From: Roseicyclus persicicus
GTDB lineage: Bacteria > Pseudomonadota > Alphaproteobacteria > Rhodobacterales > Rhodobacteraceae
NCBI RefSeq assembly: GCF_012395815.1
Contig: NZ_JAAZQQ010000003.1
Location: forward strand, 248,001 to 312,000
DNA: 64,000 nucleotides
Reading direction: 5' to 3'
A program made the position numbers and the translations under genes. Below are positions 21,684-30,548 of this stretch, piece by piece (position 1 is the first letter of the stretch; each line of letters opens with the position of its first letter). The notes under the pieces were generated by a model that made no database searches, was not told the DNA's origin, and saw only the letters and a list, made by a program, of their open reading frames with translations.

Positions 21684-22859
21684 ATGGACGAGATCGTCAT
21701 CCTGTCGGGCGCACGCACCGCCATCGGCACCTTCGGCGGGTCGCTCGCGGCCGTGCCGCCCACCCGGCTCGGCGCCATCGCCGCGAAGGCCGCGCTGGAG
21801 CGCGCCGGCGTCGAGGGCGGGCAGATCGGGCACGTGGTGTTTGGTCACGTCATCAACACCGAGCCCAAGGACATGTACCTGTCCCGCGTCGCGGCGATGG
21901 ACGCCGGCATCCCCGACACCACGCCGGCGATGAACGTCAACCGGCTGTGCGGGTCGGGCGCGCAGGCGATCGTGTCGGTGATCCAGTCGCTGGCGCTGGG
22001 CGACGCGCAGTTCGGCCTGGCGGGCGGCGCCGAAAGCATGTCGAACGGGCCGCACATCCTGCCGGCGGCAAGGTTCGGGCAGAAGATGGGCGATGTCCGC
22101 GCGCTAGACATGATGATCGGCGCGCTGCACTGCCCCTTCGGCACCGGGCACATGGGGGTGACGGCCGAGAATGTCGCGGCCGAGCACCACATCAGCCGCG
22201 AGCAGCAGGACGCCTTTGCGCTGGAAAGCCAGAGCCGGGCGGCGCGGGCCATCGCCGAGGGGCGGTTCAAGGACCAGATCGTGCCGGTGGAGATCCAGGT
22301 GAAGCGCGAGACCGTGGGCTTCGCCACCGACGAGCACCCCAAGGCCACCAGCGCCGAGGCGCTGGCGGGGCTGCGGCCGGCCTTCCGCAAGGACGGCAGC
22401 GTCACCGCGGGCAACGCCAGCGGCATCAACGACGGCGCGGCGGCGCTGGTGCTGGCGCGGGCCGAGGCGGTCGAGAAGGCGGGGCTGAAGCCGCGGGCGC
22501 GGGTCATCGGCTACGCCCATGCCGGGGTGCGGCCCGAGGTGATGGGCATCGGCCCGGTGCCGGCGGTCGAGAACCTGCTGGCGCGGACGGGGCTGAAGAT
22601 CACCGATTTCGACGTGATCGAATCGAACGAGGCCTTCGCGGCGCAGGCGCTGGCGGTGAACAAGGGCCTGGGGCTCGATGCGGCGAAGGTGAACCCGAAC
22701 GGCGGCGCCATCGCGCTGGGCCATCCGGTGGGGGCGACCGGCGCGATCATCACCGTCAAGGCGATGTACGAGCTGGAGCGCATCGGCGGCAAGCGCGCGC
22801 TGATCACCATGTGCATCGGTGGCGGCCAGGGCATCGCGCTGGCGATCGAGCGGGTCTGA
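21684..22859 (+). CDS. Acetyl-CoA C-acyltransferase (thiolase)
   Basis: 391 residues of a biosynthetic-type thiolase. The acyl-carrying Cys is in [10 protein letters not shown] (near residue 90), the two catalytic His are in [10 protein letters not shown]'s neighbourhood and GHPVGATG, and the second catalytic Cys is in CIGGGQG. Length and motifs fit PhaA/AtoB/BktB-type acetoacetyl-CoA thiolase, which supplies polyhydroxybutyrate synthesis, but no phaB is adjacent. PaaJ of phenylacetate breakdown is less likely, since the paa genes are 20 kb away. GGAGGAGAG precedes the ATG. Confidence 0.93.
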   Translation: MDEIVILSGARTAIGTFGGSLAAVPPTRLGAIAAKAALERAGVEGGQIGHVVFGHVINTEPKDMYLSRVAAMDAGIPDTTPAMNVNRLCGSGAQAIVSVIQSLALGDAQFGLAGGAESMSNGPHILPAARFGQKMGDVRALDMMIGALHCPFGTGHMGVTAENVAAEHHISREQQDAFALESQSRAARAIAEGRFKDQIVPVEIQVKRETVGFATDEHPKATSAEALAGLRPAFRKDGSVTAGNASGINDGAAALVLARAEAVEKAGLKPRARVIGYAHAGVRPEVMGIGPVPAVENLLARTGLKITDFDVIESNEAFAAQALAVNKGLGLDAAKVNPNGGAIALGHPVGATGAIITVKAMYELERIGGKRALITMCIGGGQGIALAIERV

Positions 22860-22880
22860 CCCGGCGGTCAGGGCGCGCCG

Positions 22881-22943
22881 GTTTCCTCGAGGAAACCGGG
22901 TGGGAAAACTCGAGTTTTCCCACCCGGAAACCTGCAGTTTTCC
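22881..22943. repeat. Three adjoining palindromes between convergent thiolase and pbpC
   Basis: GTTTCCTCGAGGAAAC (22881-22896) is a perfect 16-nt palindrome. 22896-22927 is a perfect 32-nt palindrome centred on CTCGAG. GGAAACCTGCAGTTTTCC (22926-22943) is an 18-nt palindrome with one mismatch. They touch end to end. As RNA they form hairpins on either strand and probably end both convergent genes; they may also be a mobile or REP-like element. Confidence 0.85.
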
Positions 22944-22950
22944 GACCCCC

Positions 22951-24993
22951 CTACGGCGCCGCGATCTCGACCCCAACCCGCGCCGCGCGCCCCTCGGCGT
23001 CGATCACCGTCAGCTCGCCGAAGCCCAGGCCCGGCGTCTCCAGCATCACCTCCCGGTCGCGCGCGCCCGTCACCAGCGGCGCGCCGTTCCACAGCCAGGT
23101 GAAGGGCGGCGCCCCCTCGGCCACGCGGGCCACCACTGGCAGGCCCGGGTCGTAGGCCAGCACCACGCCGTCGGGCGGAAACGCGATCTCGGGGCCGGTT
23201 TCCGCGGCGGTCGCGCCGAATCGCTGCAGCGGCGGGGGCAGCGCGCTCCACCCCACGGTCAGGGCGCCCGGCGGCGGGCCCGGGCGCGGCGTCATCGGCA
23301 CGCCCAGCTGCGCGAAGGCCTCGAACAGCACCGGCGCCGAGACCTCGGCCCCGAAGGACCCCGGCACCGCCGCCCCATCGGCCCGGCCCATCCAGACGCC
23401 CACCACGTGCCGCCCGTCGTAGCCGAAGGCCCAGGCGTCGCGGTGGCCGTAGCTGGTGCCGGTCTTGTAGGCGAGCCGGACGCGCGGCGCGGTGGCCGGC
23501 GGCGGCACGCCCCCCAGCACGTCGCCGAGATACCAGGCCGCGACCGGGCCGATCACCCGCTGTCCCTCGGCCATCGGGTCGTCGGCGTGCCAACGCAGCC
23601 GCACCGCGGTGCCGCCGCGCGCCAGCGCCGCGTAGAGGCCCATCAGGTCCTCCATCCGCGTGCCGATCCCGCCCAGCGCGATCGCCAGCCCCGCGCCGGC
23701 CTCGCCCTCGGGCAGGGTCACCTCCATCCCCGCCCGCCGCATCGCCGACAGCATCTGCGCCGGCCCCAGCGCGTCCAGCAGCGCGACGGCTGGGATGTTG
23801 AGCGAAGCCTGCAGCGCCTCAGCCACGCTGATCTCGCCGCGGAAGGCGTTGTCGAAGTTCTGCGGCCGGTAGCCGCCGAAGCTGGTCGGCCGGTCCGCGA
23901 TCCGTGTCTCGGGATGGACGAGGCCCGCGTCGAAGGCGAGCCCGTAGATCAGCGGCTTCAGCGCCGATCCGGGCGAGCGCACGGCCCGCGTCATGTCGAC
24001 GAAGCCCTCGCGCCCGGTGTCGGTGAAATCGGGCGAGCCGACCGAGGCGAGGATCTCGCCGCTGCGGTGGTCCAGCACCATGATCGCGGCACTCATCCGC
24101 GCGCCCTGCCCCTCGGCGGCGCGGGCGGCAAGGCGCTCCATCCGCGCCTGCAGGTCGCGGTCGAGGGTCAGGCGGTGCAGCCCCTGAGTCGGCCGCTCGG
24201 TGCGGATGCGGTCGGCGAGGTGGGCGGCCAGCGCCGGGAAGGCCTGCCGTTCGGTCGGGATCGGCGCGGCGCGGGCCCAGGCGACCTCGGCCTCGGTCAG
24301 CGCGGTGAAGCGCACGGCGCGGTCGAGCACGCGGTCGCGGGCGATGCGGGCGGCCTCGGGAAAGCGGTCGGGCCGGCGCGAGGCGGGCGCCTGCGGCAGC
24401 GCCACCAGCAGCGCCGATTGCGCGGCGGTCAGGCGGTCGGGTTCCACCCCGAACCAGGTCAGCGTCGCCGCGCGCAGCCCCTCGATGTTGCCGCCGTAGG
24501 GCGCGAGGTGGAGGTAGAGCGTCAGGATCTCGTCCTTGGACAGCCGCCGTTCCAGCGCCAGCGCCAGCCGGATCTGCCGGATCTTGCCGTCGAGCCGCCC
24601 GGTCCCCGACGCCTCCAGCAGCCGGGCCACCTGCATGGTCAGGGTCGAGCCGCCCGACACGACGCGGCCCGTGGTCGCCGCCTGCCAGGCCGCCCGGACG
24701 AAGGCGCGCGGGTCGATGCCGTTGTGGCTCCAGAACCGCCGATCCTCGTAGGCGACCAGCATCTCGATGAAGCCGGGGTCGACGCCGTCGAGGCTGACCG
24801 CGAGGCGCCAGCGCCCGTCCTCGACCGTGTAGGCGCGCAGGAGGTCGCCGTTGCGGTCCAGCACCTCCACCCCGGTTTCCAGCACCAGCGGGGGGATCTC
24901 GGTCTCGTCGATCCAGCGGTCGAGCCAGAGCACCGCGCCGACCGTAAAGATGGCCGCGATCAGCGCCAGCGTGCCGGCGATCTGGCGGATCAT
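22951..24993 (-). CDS. pbpC: Penicillin-binding protein 1C
   Basis: 680 residues, a bifunctional peptidoglycan synthase. A membrane anchor (residues 5-25) is followed by a transglycosylase domain (EDRRFWSHNGIDPRAF, with GGSTLTMQ at about residue 110), then the transpeptidase domain (SPGSALKPLIYG with the nucleophile Ser, later YKTGTS) and the C-terminal BiPBP domain typical of PBP1C. The open frame extends to 26844, but the ATG at 24993 overlaps the stop of the alpha-2-macroglobulin gene by 4 nt and gives the right N-terminus. That gene pair is widely conserved. Confidence 0.96.
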   Translation of the reverse strand: MIRQIAGTLALIAAIFTVGAVLWLDRWIDETEIPPLVLETGVEVLDRNGDLLRAYTVEDGRWRLAVSLDGVDPGFIEMLVAYEDRRFWSHNGIDPRAFVRAAWQAATTGRVVSGGSTLTMQVARLLEASGTGRLDGKIRQIRLALALERRLSKDEILTLYLHLAPYGGNIEGLRAATLTWFGVEPDRLTAAQSALLVALPQAPASRRPDRFPEAARIARDRVLDRAVRFTALTEAEVAWARAAPIPTERQAFPALAAHLADRIRTERPTQGLHRLTLDRDLQARMERLAARAAEGQGARMSAAIMVLDHRSGEILASVGSPDFTDTGREGFVDMTRAVRSPGSALKPLIYGLAFDAGLVHPETRIADRPTSFGGYRPQNFDNAFRGEISVAEALQASLNIPAVALLDALGPAQMLSAMRRAGMEVTLPEGEAGAGLAIALGGIGTRMEDLMGLYAALARGGTAVRLRWHADDPMAEGQRVIGPVAAWYLGDVLGGVPPPATAPRVRLAYKTGTSYGHRDAWAFGYDGRHVVGVWMGRADGAAVPGSFGAEVSAPVLFEAFAQLGVPMTPRPGPPPGALTVGWSALPPPLQRFGATAAETGPEIAFPPDGVVLAYDPGLPVVARVAEGAPPFTWLWNGAPLVTGARDREVMLETPGLGFGELTVIDAEGRAARVGVEIAAP

Positions 24994-27900
24994 TCCGTCA
25001 CGACGACCCGGCCCGAGGCGGTCTGGGCCCGGTAGGCGGGGCGGTACATGTCCTCGACGCCGGCGGCGGGGTGGTGGAAGCTGCCGGGCGTGACCGCGCG
25101 CACGATGTAGGCCAGCCGCAGCGGATCCTGCGACCGGCTGTCGATGGCGGCGAGGAAGCGGTCCTGCCGGAACTCGGTGTGCTCGGCCCAGGCGGTCAGG
25201 TCGATGCCCTGCAGCCCGCGCACGTCGCCCGAGGCGAGCAGGTTGGGGTTGTCGATCTCGAAGCCCGCCGGCAGCGGGTCGGTGACCATCAGCCGCCCCT
25301 CGGGCGCGCCGAGCGGCGTGACGGTCAGCAGCACCACCATCCGCGTGCCCTGCCGCACGGTGGCCGGGTCGGCCGGCGCGCCCTCGAGCGTCAGGTAGTC
25401 CCGGTCGATCCGGTAGCGGTTGCCGAACTGCTCCGTCCCGCCCTCGGGCAGGCCGAAGCGGGTCAGCGTCAGCACCTCCTCGCGCGGGCCGGTGTTGGTG
25501 ACGGTGCGGGTGGTCGTGTCGCCCGCCCGCAGCGCCTCGACCAGCGGGCCGCTGACCGGGGCGCCATCCAGCATCAGCCCCTCGGCGGCGGGATTGTCGA
25601 TGAGGGCGTGGGCGGCCAGCAGCGTCCACACCGCCTCCTGCGTCGAGACCGCGTCGGCCGGCGCGGCCAGCAGCGCCGCCGGATCGGGCAGCGTGTCGGA
25701 CCCCGCCGCGGCGGCCAGCGCCACCAGCCCCGCGGCGTCGCGCGCCGGCGTGCCGTAGTCGACGCGCCACAGCTCCGGCTCGGGCGCGGCGCGCAGCCGG
25801 GCAAAGCCCGCCCGGAACATCGCGTCGGCGCGCGGCTGGTCCCCGTACATCGCCAGCGCCGCGCCCAGCTGCCCCAGCGCCAGCGGCGTGGCGAAGCTGT
25901 CGGCCTTGACGTCGGCGTAGTAGCGCAGGTCGCCCATGCTGGCCTGCCCCTCGCGGGCCAGCACCATCAGCGCATAGGCCAGCCCCTCGCCGCCGTTCTC
26001 GAAATCGCCGTGGGCCGCGACCTCGTTCGCCAGGTTGTCGAGCGCCAGCCGGAACGGGATCGCCGGCACCGTGTGCCCCTCGGCCCGCGCGCGGCTCAGG
26101 AAATCGGTGACATAGGCGTCGAGCCAGAGGTCGCCGCCGCCGGCGCGCCACAGGCCGAAGCTGCCGTTGCCGGCCTGGTTCACCAGCACCTGCCCGATGG
26201 CGTCGTCGATCCGCGCGGACAGGTCGCCCGCGGTGCCGAGGTCCAGCGCCTCGGCGACCGAGGACAGGTAGAGGAGCGGCATCGCCTGGCTGGTGACCTG
26301 CTCGGTGCAGCCCCAGGGGTAGGCGTCGAGCCGCGCCAGCAGCCCCGCCGCGTCGAACCGCGCCAGCGGCCCCGCGGCCAGCATCGCCCGGCCCGTGCCG
26401 GCGCGGGTGCCGGCGAAGACCTGCGCGTCGAGGGTGAAGGACTGCCCGGGCGCCAGCGCGATGCGCGAGGTTTCCGCGATCTCGGGGTCGTTCACCTGCA
26501 CCGGCAGGGACAGCTCGCGGGTGAGCACGCGACCGTCGGGCAGCGTGGCCGCCACCGTCACGCGCTCCACGTCGGTGCCGTCCAGCGCCGTCACCGGCAG
26601 GCTCAGCCGCGCGGTTTCCTGCGCGCCCAGCATCACGGGCGCGGGCGTGCCGCCCAGCGACAGGCCCCCGGTCGTGGTGACGGCCAGCGCCACCTCGCCC
26701 ACCGGCCCCTCGGCGTGGGTCAGTTCCAGCAGCATCCGCCCGGTGTCGCCGGGCGACAGGAAGCGCGGCAGGCTGGCGGTGACGACGACCGGGTCGCGCA
26801 CCAGCACGTCGCCCGACGCCTGCCCAACCCCGGTCTCGGACCAAGCGACCGCCATGACGCGCACCGTGCCGTTGAAGGCGGGCAGGTCGAAGCTGACGCG
26901 CGCGGTGCCGTCGGCACCCACGGTGACGGGGCCGGAGAACTCGGCCAGCAGCTCCTCGGTCGGCGGGGGCGCCTGCATCCGCAGCCCCGCGCCGCCGTCG
27001 CCGCCCTGCCGGATGCGCCCCTCGGCGCCGTCGCGGGCGTCGATCAGGCGGCCGTAGACATCGCGGAAGGCGACGCCCAGCCGGCGCTGGCCGAAGAAAT
27101 AGCCCTGCGGGTCGGGCGCGTCGAAGCCGGTGAGGTTGAGGATGCCGAGGTCGACCGCGGCGAGGGTGGCGTAGACCGTCTCCCCCTCCCGCGCGCCGTC
27201 GACGCGCAGCACCACCTCCAGCGGGCCGCGCGGCTGGGCGGTCGCGGGCAGGTCCAGCGCGGCGGCCAGCGCCCGGGCGCCCGGCGCGACGGTGGCATGG
27301 GCAAGGCCCAGCGCGCGGGCGGGCACTGGGCCCGACACCGCCGACAGCGGCCGGATCAGGGTGGCGGTGACATAGGCGCCGCTGCCCCAGTCGGCGGTGA
27401 CGGGCAGGGCGATTTCGGTGGGGTCGTCACCGATCTCGACCATCTGCATCGCGATAAGCCGATCCGAGACCACCTGCACCAGCGCCAGCCCGCCCTGCCG
27501 CGGCACGATCCGCAGCATGGCGGTGTCGCCCGCGGCGTAGCTGTCGGCGTCGAGCGAGACCTCGAGCACGTCCGGCGTGTCGGTGCCCTCGGTCGCCCCG
27601 TACCAGCCGGCGGCAAAGCCGACCGACGACAGGGCATGGCCGCCCTCGTCCGTCTCGACCCTCAGTTCGTAGTCGCCCCAATCCAGCGGAACCGACAGGT
27701 CCACGGGCTCGGTGCCCAGCACGGCGGTGCCCTCGGCCACGCGGGACCGCGTCGTCACCGGCTCCCACGACCAGTTGCCGTTCTGCTGGTACCACTGGTA
27801 GCGCCGGTCGACCCGGTTCACCGTCCAGCGCACCGGCAGCGCGGTGGCGTTCACCGCGATCAGCCGGAACCCGGCCTCGGCGCCCTCGGGCAGCACGTCG

Positions 27901-30395
27901 TCGAATAGCGGGCGGATGCCGATCAGGGGCGCCTCGGGCATCACGGGCCGCGTGATGCGGCGCTCCACCGGGCGGCCGGAGCCTTCGGTGATGGTGGCCG
28001 TGACCGTCATCAGCCCCGGCTGCGGCGCGCCCTGCAGCGCCGGCACCTCGACCCGCACCGATCCTGCCCCTACGGCATCACTGCGCAGCGCGCCGAGGCC
28101 CGCGAAGGCGGCCTCCGGCGCGGCATCGTGGCGGCCGAAGCTGTAGCCGGGAAAGGCATCGAGCGTGGACACGGGGCGCAGCGCCACCTGCCCCTCGACG
28201 GCTAGGTCGGCGGCGGGCGCGCCGAACAGGTAATCGGCCTGCAGCGTCAGGATCGGCCGGTCGCCGGGGGCGAAGGGGCCCGCGTCCATGTCCAGCACCA
28301 GGTCCAGCCGCTCGGGCAGGAAATCCTCGACCAGCACGCTGGTCTCGGCCAGGGCGGGGGCGTCGGGGTCGGCGTGGAGCGCCAGCCGCCAGGTCCCGCG
28401 CGGCACCTGGGTGCCGATGGGGAGCGAAAAGGCATAGCCGCCCGCGCCGGCCTCGGTCACGAGGGTGCGGCTGTATTCCACCCCGTCCGCGCGGGACAGG
28501 ATCGCGGTCAGGGGCAGGCCGGTGACCGCCTGCGCCTGCGGGTCGCGGGCCAGCGCGGTGGCGTGGATCACCTCGCCCGCGCGGTAGGCGCCGCGCTCGG
28601 TGGTCAGGAACACGTCGACGGGGTTCGCCGGCGCGCGGCCCTCGACGCCGCGGTCGCTCAGGTCGAACTCGGCCTCGCGCAGCGACAGGAAGGCGAAATC
28701 CGTCTCGCCGTCGCGCACCGACACCAGCGCCGGCGCCGCGCCGCCGGTGCCGCGGGCAAGCCCGGCCTCGAACCGCGCATACCCGTCCGCGTCGGTCACC
28801 GTCTCGGCCAGCACCCGGTTCGATTCGGAGACCAGCGCCACCGTCACGCCCGGGCGCGGCCCGGCATCGGCCAGACCCCGCACCACGACATGCACGCCGT
28901 CGCTGCCGGTCAGCACCGACAGCCCGAGGTCGCTGACCAGGAACCACTGTGTCGCCGGCACGCCGTCCGTGCCGGCACCCTCGACCCGCGCCTCGAGCGC
29001 GTAGAGCCCAGGCGGCAGCCCCTCCAGCACCGCGTCCATGGGCAGCCGGGTGGTCACCGCGCGGTTCTGTTCGCGGGCGATCTCGGCCGTGCCCTCCCAG
29101 ACCCGCTCGGCGATGTCGCGTTCGAGGAAATCGAACTGCCAGGCCCGCAGCGGCTGGCCGAAATAGTCCTCCTGCAGGCTGCGCAGGATGTTGCGGTCGG
29201 ATACCGCGTAGAGGGTCAACTCCACCGTGTCGGCGTTCACGCCCACGATGGGCAGCGCCCCGCCGGCGCTTGCGGCAAGGATGTAGGCGCGGCCCTCGAA
29301 GCGCACCGAGGGCGCGCGGTCGCGCACGTATTGCCGGATCGGGACGGGGCGCTGCAGCACCTCACCCGAGGCGGCGGGCAGGCCAGCGCGCAACGTCACC
29401 TCGTAGCGCGCCCCGTGCTGCACGCCCGCGATGCAGAGCTGCCGGTCCTCGGCCTCGACGCTGAGGCCGGTGTCGGTGGTCTGGACGAAATCCGACCAGA
29501 TCACCCCGCCGGCGGCGAGCGGTTCCGAGAACACCGCGCAGATGCGGGGGAAGTCGGTCTCGCCGTCCACCTGCGTCTCGACCACGCGGAACCCGAAAAG
29601 GCCCACCAGCCGGTCGAGCGCCGCGGCGCGGTCGGCGGTGCCGGCCTCGACCATGGCGAGCCGCAGCGCCGGGATGGCGTCGCCCCCGCGCTCGGCCCGT
29701 TCCAGCGCCTGGGCCAGCACGTCGAGCGCGGCGGCCAGCTCCGCCCCCGGCGCGGCGCGCAGGCCGGCGTTGACCGCCGCCGACAGGGCCGCGTTGGTCC
29801 GCTCCTGCCGTTCGGCCCAGCCACCGCCCTCGATCGCCAGCGTCAGCCGCGCGTGGTCGGCCCAGTCGGCGGCCGCGTCGGACCGCGTCACCGCCGCGCC
29901 CATCATCCGCGCGGCGCCCGCAAGGTTGCCCGCGGCCTCCTCGCGCGCGGCGGCCTCGCGCCAGGCCTCGGCGGTGAACTGGCCCGCGTAATGTGCCCGT
30001 CCCATGCCCAGCGCCTGTTCCCGCGCGGCGACGAGGTCGTCCTCGCGCAGGAACGCCAGCGCCGCCAGCCGCGCGTCGAGCCGGTCCAGCACCCCCGGCG
30101 CGACCGGCCGCATCTCGCCCGAGATGGCGTTCTGGTAGGCCACCGGCTCGGACAGGTCGGATTTCGGGAAACAGGCCCCGTTGCGCCCGTTGTAGGTAAA
30201 GCCCACGCAGTCGGGATCGGCCCGGCAGGCGGCCTCGCAGGCGCTGAGCGTGGTGTCGAAGATCGGCCTCAGGTCGCCGCCCGGGAAATCCACGTCGCGG
30301 GTCAGGGTCACGAAGCGGTCGGGGATCACGTCCTGTGCCGCGGCGGTCAGCGGCAGGCACAACAGGGCGGCCAGAATCGCGGAGGCGGTACGCAT
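24990..30395 (-). CDS. Bacterial alpha-2-macroglobulin with PAN domain
   Basis: An 1801-residue periplasmic protein. The signal peptide is residues 1-19 (MRTASAILAALLCLPLTAAA). A PAN/apple domain with paired Cys (CEAACRADPDCVGFTYNG) follows at about residues 40-85. Then come MG domains, a bait-region stretch, and the thioester motif GCTEQ near residue 1360. These proteins trap attacking proteases. I chose the ATG at 30395 because only this gives a signal peptide at the N-terminus. It is translated just before pbpC (ATGA overlap), the known pairing thought to link protease defence to wall repair. Confidence 0.95.
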   Translation of the reverse strand: MRTASAILAALLCLPLTAAAQDVIPDRFVTLTRDVDFPGGDLRPIFDTTLSACEAACRADPDCVGFTYNGRNGACFPKSDLSEPVAYQNAISGEMRPVAPGVLDRLDARLAALAFLREDDLVAAREQALGMGRAHYAGQFTAEAWREAAAREEAAGNLAGAARMMGAAVTRSDAAADWADHARLTLAIEGGGWAERQERTNAALSAAVNAGLRAAPGAELAAALDVLAQALERAERGGDAIPALRLAMVEAGTADRAAALDRLVGLFGFRVVETQVDGETDFPRICAVFSEPLAAGGVIWSDFVQTTDTGLSVEAEDRQLCIAGVQHGARYEVTLRAGLPAASGEVLQRPVPIRQYVRDRAPSVRFEGRAYILAASAGGALPIVGVNADTVELTLYAVSDRNILRSLQEDYFGQPLRAWQFDFLERDIAERVWEGTAEIAREQNRAVTTRLPMDAVLEGLPPGLYALEARVEGAGTDGVPATQWFLVSDLGLSVLTGSDGVHVVVRGLADAGPRPGVTVALVSESNRVLAETVTDADGYARFEAGLARGTGGAAPALVSVRDGETDFAFLSLREAEFDLSDRGVEGRAPANPVDVFLTTERGAYRAGEVIHATALARDPQAQAVTGLPLTAILSRADGVEYSRTLVTEAGAGGYAFSLPIGTQVPRGTWRLALHADPDAPALAETSVLVEDFLPERLDLVLDMDAGPFAPGDRPILTLQADYLFGAPAADLAVEGQVALRPVSTLDAFPGYSFGRHDAAPEAAFAGLGALRSDAVGAGSVRVEVPALQGAPQPGLMTVTATITEGSGRPVERRITRPVMPEAPLIGIRPLFDDVLPEGAEAGFRLIAVNATALPVRWTVNRVDRRYQWYQQNGNWSWEPVTTRSRVAEGTAVLGTEPVDLSVPLDWGDYELRVETDEGGHALSSVGFAAGWYGATEGTDTPDVLEVSLDADSYAAGDTAMLRIVPRQGGLALVQVVSDRLIAMQMVEIGDDPTEIALPVTADWGSGAYVTATLIRPLSAVSGPVPARALGLAHATVAPGARALAAALDLPATAQPRGPLEVVLRVDGAREGETVYATLAAVDLGILNLTGFDAPDPQGYFFGQRRLGVAFRDVYGRLIDARDGAEGRIRQGGDGGAGLRMQAPPPTEELLAEFSGPVTVGADGTARVSFDLPAFNGTVRVMAVAWSETGVGQASGDVLVRDPVVVTASLPRFLSPGDTGRMLLELTHAEGPVGEVALAVTTTGGLSLGGTPAPVMLGAQETARLSLPVTALDGTDVERVTVAATLPDGRVLTRELSLPVQVNDPEIAETSRIALAPGQSFTLDAQVFAGTRAGTGRAMLAAGPLARFDAAGLLARLDAYPWGCTEQVTSQAMPLLYLSSVAEALDLGTAGDLSARIDDAIGQVLVNQAGNGSFGLWRAGGGDLWLDAYVTDFLSRARAEGHTVPAIPFRLALDNLANEVAAHGDFENGGEGLAYALMVLAREGQASMGDLRYYADVKADSFATPLALGQLGAALAMYGDQPRADAMFRAGFARLRAAPEPELWRVDYGTPARDAAGLVALAAAAGSDTLPDPAALLAAPADAVSTQEAVWTLLAAHALIDNPAAEGLMLDGAPVSGPLVEALRAGDTTTRTVTNTGPREEVLTLTRFGLPEGGTEQFGNRYRIDRDYLTLEGAPADPATVRQGTRMVVLLTVTPLGAPEGRLMVTDPLPAGFEIDNPNLLASGDVRGLQGIDLTAWAEHTEFRQDRFLAAIDSRSQDPLRLAYIVRAVTPGSFHHPAAGVEDMYRPAYRAQTASGRVVVTE

Positions 30396-30548
30396 GGAAC
30401 CCTCGTCTCGATACGGCACTCTCGATGGGCGAGTGTGCCAGTGGCGACACACCCTGTCCATGATTCCCCCGGTCAAGGCGGGTTAACCCCCTGTTCAGCC
30501 TGAGCTGCGAAGCTGTCCGCGAAAGACGGCCGGGGGCGGACGAACAGG

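Noticed and set aside
21684-22859. Thiolase as PaaJ, completing the phenylacetate pathway.
   Set aside because: It is 20 kb from the cluster, linked to a MarR gene, and looks like acetoacetyl-CoA thiolase; I cannot exclude it by sequence alone.
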